DNA from: Pseudisothecium myosuroides
Taxonomy: Eukaryota > Streptophyta > Bryopsida > Hypnales > Lembophyllaceae
Length of the DNA: 64,000 nucleotides
Direction of reading: 5' to 3'
NCBI GenBank assembly: GCA_951799445.1
Contig: OX637294.1
Location: 23,337,452-23,401,451 of the forward strand
A program made the position numbers and the translations under genes. Within the stretch, counting starts at the first letter, position 1. Each line of letters opens with the position of its first letter. The notes below the pieces were generated by a model, which saw only the letters and a program-made list of their open reading frames with translations, searched no databases and had not been told where the DNA came from. Positions 12,439 through 23,400 of the stretch are shown here, piece after piece.

Positions 12439-15073
12439 TGTAATGTAGATTTTGCCTACTCGACAAAACCCCAAGACAATAAATATAGGGGGGTAATTCC
12501 TCTAGGAAAGGTCAATAAGTCTGATGTTTTATGACTAAAGTCACTCGTTTTGTATGGTGGATACTTGTTTACTTTGTTTTGTAGTTTGATTTATAGACAA
12601 CAACCCAAGGAAATAGTAGAGAAGTTCTAAAATCTTGGGAATGGTCAAATAGTCACTTGTTTCCTAGGATGAAAAGGAATTCAATATGAACTATCAAACT
12701 ATTTCTTAATAGACAATTTGTACACTCTTATACCCAAGGGAATAATTTGTTGGCCAGTCCATTAAATAATGCTATGGGACGCATGATTGCTGTCTCGGTC
12801 CTGTCTAGTATGCTAGGGGTATTTCAAGACAATTTGTCAGGTTGTTCAACAATTTGTCATGCATGATCTAGACTTTTAAATGCAACAATTCGCATATATA
12901 TTTATATATAATATATAGATTCCTTAATTACCATAAAGTTTTTTTACCATAACAATTTGTCCAGTCACTACTTAGCTAGCCAAATTACTAATTTTAAATG
13001 AGTATCAAAACAGTCCCAGTCCTCTACAACAAATTGTCCCTATACTAATGCAGGGGGAATGAGTGTGTAATGCAATACAATTTATAACATCAACAACAAC
13101 AAGGCAATTTATCCAACACACCATTCATATAACCACAGCATTTCTATATTCACCGCTACTCATACAAATTGACCTAATTATCAATCAGGACAATACTCCA
13201 CTCAATACTCAGTCAATTTGTCTCACTAAGTATCTCCTGATCCTACTAATCTCAGGGATAAATCAATTTTCAGTAAACTAAATTTATATCAATAAGTTGT
13301 CTGTACACTACTACACTATCTGCGGCCCAGTTTGGTACTACGTCAATTTGTCCTGTAATCCCGACCCACTGTGACTGAATTGTTTAAACAGTGTCACCAT
13401 ATCCAAGACAAATTGTCTGTTAGATCCCTAATCTAAATCCAGGCTAACACCCAGGGATCCAGACAATTCGTTTTTATTCTACTTATTGTATTATCATCTC
13501 AGAATTTCAATCATGAAGAATTCAATTCAATTCTGGACAACTTAACTATGCACTCACAACACAGGATTCAATCACACATACACCAATTTGATACAATTTA
13601 ATTTCATACATCAAGCACATGAGACTAAGTCAAATTGTCATACCTGGATTCAATGCTTCATACTCAGCTCTCCCGATTTCAATCACACACACTCCCAGTT
13701 ATACCATTCAACATAATTCAATTATTTAAATTCATTGTGACCATTTTAGACAACTTTTCATATATCTCTGCCAGGTATTAGAAACTTGATCTAATTCTCT
13801 CTTATGAATCACCTCTACTATTTTGACAATTTGTCTAAGTCCAATTCTATACTGAATCTCTGATACTCATTTCAAAACTATTAACTCATGTAATAGATGT
13901 AACTTAACTACACAAAGATATAAATTAATCAAGACAATTTGTCAAATTTATGAATTAGAAGGATTTAAAAACTTAGCTGGAAGTCAGTTGATCTTCCTCT
14001 CTGCATCCCTTGCTTGGCAAATTGTCTTGGTCTGCTCACAGCCTCCGCAGCATCACCATTGACAGACTGGTTGACAAATCGTCTGCTTCGTTCGTTTTAC
14101 GAGAGCAACACAGACAAATTGACTTCCAATCCCGATAAATTGCCATCCATTTCCTCACAGTAACACTCCGACAATTCAACTCATACACTCATGATACAAA
14201 AACTAATTCAGTCAATTTGTCTTAACATGTATTCACAACCACATAATTCGCACAAATTTGCACCACACAGTTTCAACAACTCAATACATAAATCACGACC
14301 CATAATTCCAGCAGAGTAAGCACACACATAATTTCACCGACAATTTGTTACACAAATCATTTCAACAACCATAAATTCATCACAAGAAATCTGCACACAA
14401 TTCTACACAAAGAATTTACAGTCACCTTGACGTCTCTCACAGTAGCAGAGCCTGTTCACTGGTTTGCAAAAGAATTCGACAAGTTGCCCAGTGTTACAAT
14501 CCACTCATTGGATCAACACCAACAAGCTCACAATTTTATAATTACACAATCAAAACACAAGCACCAGGAAGACAATTAGTCACAAGTAAACGAAGAGATC
14601 CAATCATTGGATACTCAAGACAATTTATTAAATTAATTCACAGTTCAGAGGATCCAATCACTGGATCTTGACTGGAAATTATAGAATGCTCAATTTAGTC
14701 CAATCCCTGGATCTAAATTTAGAGCTTATAGACAAATTTTTTATAAGAAATATTATATTATTGAAGAAGTTCAGAGTACATGAAGACGAGACAATTTGAC
14801 AAAAGCTATTTGATAACCGAGAAAGTGAGAGAGAGAAAATGACAAATTGCCTGGCTATATGCAAAACTAAAGACAACTATTCAAACCCGAAGTGTAGAGT
14901 CAACTTGTCTTTTGCCATCTTAAACCTTTTATGTGTTTTTTTTTTTCTAAATCCTTTCTAATCTGGCAATTTGTCCATATTACTACTCTATTGTGTGAAC
15001 TCTTCGTCAATTTGTCTCTATTTACACTATTCACAGCAAATTGTCAAAAAATTGAAAATTTCAAGAGACTACA
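12439..15073 (-). repeat. 3' LTR (left copy)
   Basis: It is 2,635 bp and ends in TG...CA. It is non-coding and holds four exact GACAAWTTGTC motifs (12828, 13407, 13825, 13933) plus more than twenty near-matches, all between about 12712 and 15045. The first 273 bp on the plus strand (the R/U5 end in element orientation) has none. Differences from the other LTR seen by eye lie near 13866, 14739, 14898 and 14942. Confidence 0.95.
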
Positions 15074-15086
15074 TAGCCCCCTACTT
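15074..15086 (-). other. Polypurine tract of the retrotransposon
   Basis: On the minus strand AAGTAGGGGGCTA lies directly before the 3' LTR start TGTAGTC. A purine run at this place primes plus-strand DNA synthesis in LTR elements. Confidence 0.75.
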
Positions 15087-15104
15087 AGCTTATTGACGCC
15101 CTCG

Positions 15105-17165
15105 TCAATATTTCCTTGGTCGCTTCTGGTTACGATTCTGATTCTGCCGATTCAGACGCTGCCGCTTTGCCTTGGCCACTGCCTTGTCAACTTGTAGATC
15201 TCTGGCAAGTAGTCCTGGATTGTTGTCACCTTGCGACTCGTACCAATATTGCCACGCCCAGTAGCGAGTGCATGGAAATTCGTTGATGAAGCATAAATGA
15301 ATACCCGCCCAAAAATGGGTAATGGCCATAACTTCCAAAATCCGGTGCCAACGTGTCCCCTGGTGCTGGATCTTAAGGCAGAGATGAAATTCAGGTCGCT
15401 GCCGGTCAAAGTGATTAATGTTGGCCAAAATCTTGTGTTGCCTGCACATCTCAGCCAAAAACTTGCAAAACACCGCAGCTCTGAAACAGACTGGATCGGT
15501 ATGAGTCTGGTGCGCCTCATAGAAAGCTTCATAAGATTCTGAACATTGTTCAGGCGTGTTGAATCTCCCTCCAATAATGGGCCAGTTGTACTCCACGGAG
15601 TCGATGGTGGCATGGGGATCCCACTTATGCCTCCTAGGGCAATTACAAAAATGACCATTTGTCAAAACAGCAGGTGGCGGATTTACTTGCCAGTCCCCTG
15701 AAATATTCAAATAGACTTGATCATACGACTGCTCCTCCTTCACCGTTTGCCCATAATCTTCCGTGAGCCACTCCAATGCTTTACATGATGGGATAGGCAG
15801 TTCTTCATTCATGTCATTAAACAAATTGTAGTATTTCCCTAAAAACTGCTTTGTTAAAATAGAACCTTGCACTGGAGGAGTGACTTTCATCCAGCTAGCC
15901 GGCTTGTAGTCGGGCGGTGGTAAAACAAATTGGCTGGAGTCCCTAGTATCAGGAATCACCAAGTCGTACTGGGCTGCTCTATCCATAATCTTCTCCAGTC
16001 GAGTAAATGTCTGATGCAAATTGTAAACGTAGTGGCTGTTAGTAAGCTCACCCCGCTGGAATATCTGCTCCCGCTCCAGACAATTTGTCATAACTTCGTG
16101 AATTACATGTCCTTTACCCGGAACTTTAATGGCATCCTTTAGCTCTCTCAGCTCCATCATCCGAGCTTTGGCCAAATGGTCTGGAAGGACTTCCTCAGGA
16201 CAAATTGTCAAGCGATGGTCTGCAATATGCACCCGCCGCTCAGTCTCCTCAGCAACATCAATTTGTCTCTGACGGCGATGCTGCTTCTCCAAGACAACGT
16301 AATACAGCAAAGCTCGCGCTCCAATATCCACAATGGGAAAAAATAACGATGACCAGTCTTCCAAAATCAAATCACCTCTCACGATCATTTCGCAGAGTAA
16401 GTTACGCTGGTTCTCCCCTGTCTCACTGATAAGCCAAATTTTCTCGAACATCTCGAGAGACAAAACTATTGCTCGTTCAACCTCGACAATTTGTAGAAAA
16501 ACATCCCGCTGGAGCTCATAGGTACGGAAAAGAGAGAAAGACGGAGGTGATTTTAACTGATTTTCCCACATCATCTCATGTAACTGCTCCTTCTCCTTCT
16601 CTAGCAGCTCTACTTTCGAATGCAATTCATCATTGGAGTTGATGAGAAGCTGTATATCAGTCTCATCTTCCTCAGACAAATTGTCTCTTGCACTGGCCTC
16701 GCCCACCTGTGGTACTCGCGGGTCCTTAACGCACGACAATTTGTCTTCCGCTTCCTTCAGCCTCTGCTCCAATTCCTCCTTCTCCTTTCTCGCATTGTGC
16801 CTCAATAATTTCATATTCTCCTGATGTACTTTAATGTCCCTCTTGTGGCTCTCCAATTGAGTCTTCATTTCAGCTATCTCTTTGTCTTGAGATGGTTGAC
16901 TCTTTATTTCTTGCAGCTTAGCCAAATGTCTTTGCTCTTGGAGATGAAGTCTCTCCTGCAGCTGGGCTTTTATTGTCTTCCATGAATCACGATCCCTCTT
17001 CATAGTAACCTGCAATGCTAACAAATTGCCTGCATGATCTTCATTATTCTTCAGGAGTTCTTCTGCCCTCTTGGCCAAATCGTCCTTCTCTTGTTTGATG
17101 ACCTTGACCTCCTGCTGCAATTTGTCTTCGCTGGCCAACGCGTTCTTCAACTCCGTGAGGATCAC
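15105..17165 (-). CDS. Env-position ORF B: coiled-coil protein with basic tail, function unknown
   Basis: 686 codons from a GTG at 17165; the frame is open back to 17231, overlapping ORF A, and has no ATG at its head. Residues 1-200 are a heptad-rich coiled coil (EKDDLAKRAEELLKNN, KEELEQRLKEAEDKL). Residues about 210-640 look globular, rich in Trp and His, with CNCPRRHKWDPHA near residue 515. The C-terminus is strongly basic (KAKRQRLNRQNQNRNQ then KRPRKY), like a nuclear or nucleic-acid-binding tail. No transmembrane segment is visible, so it is not a typical envelope protein. I do not recognise the family. It ends 31 bp before the 3' LTR. Six exact or near-exact palindrome motifs lie within it, in different codon phases. 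A dimeric binder of the element's own motif is an inference only. Confidence 0.75.
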   Translation of the reverse strand: MILTELKNALASEDKLQQEVKVIKQEKDDLAKRAEELLKNNEDHAGNLLALQVTMKRDRDSWKTIKAQLQERLHLQEQRHLAKLQEIKSQPSQDKEIAEMKTQLESHKRDIKVHQENMKLLRHNARKEKEELEQRLKEAEDKLSCVKDPRVPQVGEASARDNLSEEDETDIQLLINSNDELHSKVELLEKEKEQLHEMMWENQLKSPPSFSLFRTYELQRDVFLQIVEVERAIVLSLEMFEKIWLISETGENQRNLLCEMIVRGDLILEDWSSLFFPIVDIGARALLYYVVLEKQHRRQRQIDVAEETERRVHIADHRLTICPEEVLPDHLAKARMMELRELKDAIKVPGKGHVIHEVMTNCLEREQIFQRGELTNSHYVYNLHQTFTRLEKIMDRAAQYDLVIPDTRDSSQFVLPPPDYKPASWMKVTPPVQGSILTKQFLGKYYNLFNDMNEELPIPSCKALEWLTEDYGQTVKEEQSYDQVYLNISGDWQVNPPPAVLTNGHFCNCPRRHKWDPHATIDSVEYNWPIIGGRFNTPEQCSESYEAFYEAHQTHTDPVCFRAAVFCKFLAEMCRQHKILANINHFDRQRPEFHLCLKIQHQGTRWHRILEVMAITHFWAGIHLCFINEFPCTRYWAWQYWYESQGDNNPGLLARDLQVDKAVAKAKRQRLNRQNQNRNQKRPRKY

Positions 17166-18025
17166 CTCATTTTGAGTCTGCAGCTCCTTATACTGCTTGG
17201 TTGACTTGGGAGTGGGATTTTCTTCAAATTGTCACAAGAAGATTCGACTGGAGTCGCTAGTCCTGAACTCGGCGCGTGCTCTGCGGTCCTTTTCTCTTGA
17301 CAAGTTGTCTTCGTGGCTCGACTGCTCTCAGCCTCCAGCAATTTTGTTTCAATGGGCTGCACGTGCAAATCCTGCTTGGCAGTGGATCTGGCCATCTCAG
17401 AAATGTAGGTAGCGGAGATCAACGCCATTGGATTTCTAGACTTTTTACGAGCCAGCTCCATCTTGATCTGCATGTAGACAATTTGTCCCCAGTCCAACGG
17501 TTGTCCTCTCCATGCGGCCAATCCGGCTGACAAAGCATCTAGTGTGGCTAGGTCTGGACGACTTGCCATAAAAAGACGTTGGTTGACAAATTGTAACCAG
17601 TGACTCAGCGGAGCAGCTACCCGCAACAAATCCCATCCTCCTGCCTTCTTCGCAGCTTGAAAATTCTTTCCAAAAAGTTGCTCTTTTAACTCCTTAGACA
17701 CGGGGGAAATGGCGGTGAGTCCTTTTCCTTCGGGGGAAAATCCCAACAACTCTCCTAGTCTTCCTCCATCGAATTGGCAGGGTTTCCCTTGGATCATCAA
17801 TTTGTCAACAACTTGTCCGAAACTACTGGCCTTGACAAATTGTCGCACCTGTTCCATGTTAGGCTGGTCCCATTCTCTTTGAATATACTCCCACAAACCT
17901 GTAGAGCGGAGGTGGGTTTTCCGTTCTTCGACAATTTGTTGAAGGACCTCCTCAGGTATCTGGAACAGCGGAATAGGGAAGACCTTCAGCTCTTTCGGTG
18001 GAGCCATCTGACAATTTGTCATCAC
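17162..18025 (-). CDS. Env-position ORF A: plant-mobile-domain-like protein
   Basis: 287 codons, starting with two Met codons at the start of the region. The pattern QFDGGRLGELLGFSPEG, then APLSHWLQFVNQRL, then DWGQIVYMQIKMEL resembles the putative plant transposon protein domain (Transposase_32 type) often found in Athila-like and other plant elements; this is a weak match made from memory. The last about 23 codons look unrelated to a protein core, while the overlapping frame at 17231-17162 reads as the natural upstream continuation of ORF B's coiled coil. A and B were therefore probably one protein, separated by a one-base change near the GAAGAAAATCC run (about 17216-17226). No classic slippery heptamer is seen. 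Five motif copies lie in the ORF, one overlapping the start (MTNC). Confidence 0.7.
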   Translation of the reverse strand: MMTNCQMAPPKELKVFPIPLFQIPEEVLQQIVEERKTHLRSTGLWEYIQREWDQPNMEQVRQFVKASSFGQVVDKLMIQGKPCQFDGGRLGELLGFSPEGKGLTAISPVSKELKEQLFGKNFQAAKKAGGWDLLRVAAPLSHWLQFVNQRLFMASRPDLATLDALSAGLAAWRGQPLDWGQIVYMQIKMELARKKSRNPMALISATYISEMARSTAKQDLHVQPIETKLLEAESSRATKTTCQEKRTAEHAPSSGLATPVESSCDNLKKIPLPSQPSSIRSCRLKMR

Positions 18026-20403
18026 CTCAGCTCAGTATTTGAGTATGAGAAAAACAAAGAAACACTCTTAACACTCAGCCTTAGTCACTCAATTCAATGC
18101 TTCTCTTCTTCCAAGATTTCATAACTCAACACTCATTCTTTCAAGTTTCTCATTTTCTTTCACACTTATTTTCTCTCATTATGTTCTTATATTAGTCTCA
18201 CTTTCAGTCCAGTTGTCTTACAAAGCTCACGGGAGTCATACCCTGAATCTCTCGGAAAACTTTCTTTACTCTCGAATAATTTACTCCTTCAAGCTTCTTA
18301 TACTTCAATAATTTGTCTTCTTACTGTGGTTACAAGCAATTTGAATTCACATTGACAATTTGACTTAGACTCTATACTGCTAATCTCTCTCTCAAGTGGT
18401 TCAGCTCTCAATTCGCATTGTGCTCATTTTCTCTCAGCTCTCATTTTCTCTGAGCTAACCGACTTATTTCTTACTTCCTGTCAAATTGTCTGATTCCTCA
18501 CGAAAGCAGTTCCTGAGTCCAACTCGGAATTCTCACTTAATCACTCTTTAAATTGCTTCCTCATGCTTCGATAAATTGTTCTCATATTATCCACTTCACT
18601 TCTTGGAAAACAAATTTGATTTATTATGAATTATTCTTGATCACTTTCACTCTCAGTTTGGTATAACAATTTGTCTGTAAATTATCAAATTATCAGTATT
18701 CTATCTACACGACCAATTGTTTTACTGATTCTGAAGTTGCTCCCTCAGGCTTCTGAATCTCAAAGCTGCAGCCTTTCTTTTCTTCTTCCATTTAGTCAAT
18801 TGGTCTTGTTGTTCTTTTTATCATGTTTTATCATCTTTCAAGAATTTCACTCAAATTATTTATATTCTCTCTTTATATTTTCCTTTCACAACAGGCACTG
18901 ACAATTTGTCTTAGTTAATACAATTATCCTTCAGTTATTCTAACTCTTGGATCTACAACTGTTAAATTGTCTATATCTTTCGTAAGCAGCCATTCTATAG
19001 ACAAATTGTTTTGCACCCTATTTTATTCGAAAACCATCAGTTCACTCGGTGATTTACTCAGTCATTGGCAATTTGTCTATAAGACTTACCAGCAGGTATA
19101 ACGATTTGCTATTCTCACTTCTCTTGGAAACAGTTTCTCCTGGACAAATTGTCTATATGGCCTTCTTCAACTAAACTGATCCAATAACAATTTAACCCTA
19201 TTAGTTGAAACTAGAGACCGGTTTTAAAACTCACAGTCTTCATCAGATGACCACTCGTCCACTTGCTTTTCTTTGACGACAATTAGTTATTATTTCCAAT
19301 TCGATTAGCAAGAAGCATTAAGATTTTAGTTTCTCATTTTCAACTGCAGCAAACTTGAATTATTTTTAACTTAACTAACACAGTTTCTTTTCTGAACAAT
19401 TGTCAGTTAATTGAGCACCACCAAAAACTCTAGGACAATTTGTCAAAGTCGATTCTACATACACCTCTCAATCTTACAACAACCAGTTAACTTAAACGTG
19501 CTTTCGGCAAATCATGTCTGAGTTCTGACTATCAATACTTTCCAGAACAAAGAATTAGGCAAATTGTCTCTCATTTCATCCTCTTATTAAATCAATTTGA
19601 GAACTTCAAGATTAGTGTTTTAAGGTTCTTCTTTACAATAACTTAATCATGAAATTAGGGTTACAAAGTTCCCGCAAACAAATTGTCACGCTTCATGATT
19701 CTTTGAAAGACTGACAATTTATTTGATGGAAAGAATTCAAACCTGATTAACGCAAACAACCTGTCTTGCTCAGAGAATGAGGAACCAACAATTGCTCGCA
19801 CAATGCTTGAAAACTCCCTTTCTTGCGCTCTTCAAACCCTGTCTTAGTTTTCCAAGACAAATTGTTAATAACTTTACTAAATCCTCTCAATTTGGCAATT
19901 TGCTCTCGTCAATTTCTCAACACACGTTTTCTCACTCAACCGAAAATAAGAAGCTTACCAATTGTACACACCTCGACAAATTGTCCGCCGCTTAATCACT
20001 CGCATACCGGCCGCAATGCGCACAAACAATTTGCCCTAATCTTACTTTGGACAAATTGTCGTTCGCTAATCGGGTGAAGATCTGAGTTACCGGTACAGCC
20101 GGTAGCTCATTATTAAATTTCAAATTGTTCTTTTCATTTAATGCAGGGTATTATTTTCAATATCCTTATCCAAAAATTAATACCCCGTCAAATTGTACTT
20201 ACATTACTTATTTATTAATTTGTAATGCTTATGTAATCATTTCCTTTGATTATTATTTTATGTCAATTTGTCTTTGTAATAATATATATTTTTAATAATA
20301 TAATTTCCAAAAAATAAATTCAAAAATTATAAAGAAATATAGACACTACTTGTTAAATATTCAATTAGTATAGCCTGCCCTCTACTTAATTCAGAACTTG
20401 TCC
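18026..20403 (-). other. Motif-rich spacer between Gag-Pol and the extra ORFs
   Basis: 2.4 kb with no significant ORF on either strand. It is CT-rich on the plus strand toward 18100-19000. It carries five exact GACAAWTTGTC copies and about twenty near-matches. In Athila-like elements this interval separates pol from an env-like gene that may be expressed from a spliced or internal transcript. I cannot place a promoter or splice site with confidence. Confidence 0.7.
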
Positions 20404-23400
20404 TCAAGTTATGTAAGGTTTTAAACGATAACCATTATACCTTGTAGAATGAATATTACCGGCAAAATCCTGCAATTCGACAGACCCATTAGAATATGAT
20501 TTTAAAACTTTATACGGGCCAAACCATCGCATTTTGAATTTGCCTGGAAATTTTTGGAATCGACTATCAAATAAAAGAACTAAATCATCCGGTAACAAAT
20601 TCTTGGGGATTAGTTTACTATCATAGTAACTTTTTCTTCGATTTTGAATAGCCAAAGTATTTAAATAGGCTTGACGTCTAGTTTCATCTAATTTTTCCAA
20701 CATGACCATTCTCTCTTGTAAAGATTCCATATCACCTAGTCTATGATCTAGGGCAATTCTTAAAGATTGTACTTCCAATTCAATTGGTAGAATTGCTTCT
20801 TGTCCATAGACTAGTTGAAAAGGAGTATTTTTAGTAGTAACTTTGTAAGCAGTCCTATAAGCCCATAAAGCATCTAGGACTCTTGCATCCCAATCTATAT
20901 TAGACCCTTGGACTGTTTTGGTAATAATTTTACACAAAATACCATTGGTCTTTTCAGTTTGTCCATTTGCTCTTGGATGATAAGGACTAGTTTTTCTATG
21001 TTTTATAAAATATTTTTCTGTTAATTTTGTAATGGTGTCATTTATAAAATGGGTACCCCTATCACTAACCAATTCTTTGGGGCAACCAAATCGGGTAATA
21101 ATATTCTCATATAAGAATTTAGCCACTGTATTGGCATCGTCATTTCTTGTGGCAAGGGCCTCAGCCCATTTAGTTACATATTCAGTTGCCACAAGAATGT
21201 ATCTTTTTCTTCCTTCTCTACTTGGTGGGTTAATTGGACCTACAAAGTCTATGCCCCATTTTTCAAATGGAATTTGGGCTAAAATTGGGACTAAGGGCAT
21301 AGCAGTAGTAGGTGTGGGTTTTCCTACTCTCTGGCAGGGATCACATTTTCGTGTATATACTGCTGCATCAGAAAACATTGTGGGCCACCAATAGCCTGAT
21401 TGCAATGCTTTCTGGGCAGTGACTAATCCTGCAAAGTGCCCTCCACAAACATCGGTGTGGCAGCCTTCTAGGACTAAGGGTACTTCACTAGGGTTAATAC
21501 ATCGTCTTAGTATTTCATCTTTTCCCTTTTTATAAAGCATCCCACCAATTAGGGTATAAGGGCTAGTTTTATAGGCTAACATTTTCTTTTGTTTATCAGA
21601 ATATTCTAAAGGGAATTGTCCTGTGGAAAGAAAATGAATAATGTCTGCATATTCTGTAGGTATAACCTCAACTTGAAATAAGGCAGCATCAGGAAATTCA
21701 TCATTTATAGGTTCACTTCCTAATTCTTGGTTTATCCTAGAAAGATGGTCAGCATTAGCATGACTTTTTCCAAGTCTCACTTGAATAGTGAAATTAAATT
21801 CTTGTAGTAATAGAACCCATCGAGCTATTCGACCACTAAGTTGGGGTTTATTTATCATGTATTTTAATGCATCATGATCTACATGAAAAGTAAACTTATA
21901 ACCCAACAAATAGTGTCTGAATTTTTGAACAGAAAAGATCATTCCTAAGGCTTCTCTTTCTGTTATTGTGTAATTCTTTTCTGCAGCCGCCAATTGGCGA
22001 CTTGCAAAAAAAATTGGTTTATCATGTCCTTTTTCATCTTTTTGACTTAACACACTTCCTATTGCAACATTAGATGCATCAACATATACCTCAAAATCTT
22101 TATTCCAATCAGGGGGAATTAAGACAGGTGCAGTTGTTAATTTGTGTTTTAGAGTTTCAAATGCTTTTGTACAAGCTTCTGTCCAAATAGGAGGAGTTTC
22201 AGTCTTTTTAGTTAATTCGGTCAGAGGTATTGCTATATTAGCATACTTGTATATGTATCGCCTATAATACCCAACATGACCTAAAAAGGCTCTAACTTCT
22301 GTAATGGTATTAGGCTGAGATAATTGGACTATAATAGCAACTTTATCTGGGTCTGTGGCAATGCCTTGGCTAGAGACGATGTGACCTACCAATTTGCCAA
22401 AAGGTACAGCAAATTGGGACTTAGCTGCATTAATAGATATGCCATATTTCTCACACTGGACAAAACATTTTTCTAGACATTCTGCATGTTTATCTTTTGT
22501 GCTATAGACGCAGAAATCATCTAAAAATATTTCCATAAATTTTCTCAGATATAATTGAAAGGCTATGGTCATTAACCTTTGAAAGGTGGCTGGGGCATTA
22601 CACAAACCAAATGGCATTTTGGTATGGGCATAAATACCCCAGTCAGTGGTAAAGGCAGTTAATAGCCTATAAATTTGAGCAATTTGGATTTGATTATATC
22701 CAGAAAATCCGTCCATAAAGGAATAACATTCATGACCAGCCACACCATCTAATAAGGTGTCTGTGAATGGTAAAGGAAAATAATCCTTTTTGGTCACACT
22801 ATTTAATTTTCGATAGTCTTGACATATTCTAAGTTTTCCATTCTTTTTAGGAACTACGACAATTGGAGATACCCATTCACTATATGGTACTTCAAAGATA
22901 AATCCACAAGCTAAAAGCTTGTCAATTTCCTCTTTGACCATTAAGGAATATTTGGGGTTCATCCTATATTGTCTTTGCCTCACTGGTTTAGAATCAGGTT
23001 CTAGCACTATTTTGTGTTCACAAATTTCAGGTGGAACACCTTTTAAATCCGTATAGTTCCATGCAAATGAACTTCTATGTCTTTTAAAGAAGTTAGACCA
23101 ATATTTAAATTCGACTTTGGTCATTTTAGAATAAACTCTGATAATTTTAGGATTTTCATTAGTTCCTAAATTCATGTCTTGTAATGGTGTGTTTAAAGAT
23201 TCTTTAAAGTCTTTTCTTTGTAAAGGAGTGGTATCACTATGAACAAACATGTCATCTATTTCTCTTTCCTCAGATTGGGATTCGGGTTCTAACTCTGAAT
23301 TTTCATCAATACCTATATTTAGGACTTCAGAATTTTCCCATGCCAAAATAGCATCATCTGAATCTTCTATATTTGCTAGTGGGGTGAAATATTCACCTAA

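Larger units (their letters stand above)
12712..20272. repeat. Field of dispersed GACAAWTTGTC palindromes (3' third of the element)
   Basis: Sixteen exact copies, starting at 12828, 13407, 13825, 13933, 16079, 16199, 16675, 16735, 17477, 17834, 18010, 18900, 19143, 19434, 19975 and 20050. Dozens of one- or two-mismatch copies (ACAATTTGTC, GACAAATTG, GTCAATTTGTC) lie between them. The two central-base variants, which are each other's complements, are about equally common. Spacing is irregular, mostly 40-150 bp, and flanks are unrelated, so this is not a tandem satellite. The field covers LTR U3, both extra ORFs and the spacer, and stops at Gag-Pol. Confidence 0.92.

Noticed and set aside
13063..13281. 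72-codon open frame, also present at 29207-29425
   Set aside because: It is identical in both copies because it lies in the LTRs; it is Thr/Ile-rich, overlaps several motif copies and shows no protein features.
15105..18025. True retroviral-type envelope gene
   Set aside because: No signal peptide or transmembrane segment is visible; only its position is env-like.
12712..20272. CRISPR-like or satellite array explanation for the GACAAWTTGTC copies
   Set aside because: Spacing is irregular, flanks are unrelated and there is no constant repeat longer than the palindrome; the context is a eukaryotic retroelement.
12712..20272. RNA hairpin explanation for the palindrome
   Set aside because: Only a 3-bp stem with a 5-base loop is sterically possible, so a stable RNA hairpin is unlikely; a DNA dimer site is the better model.
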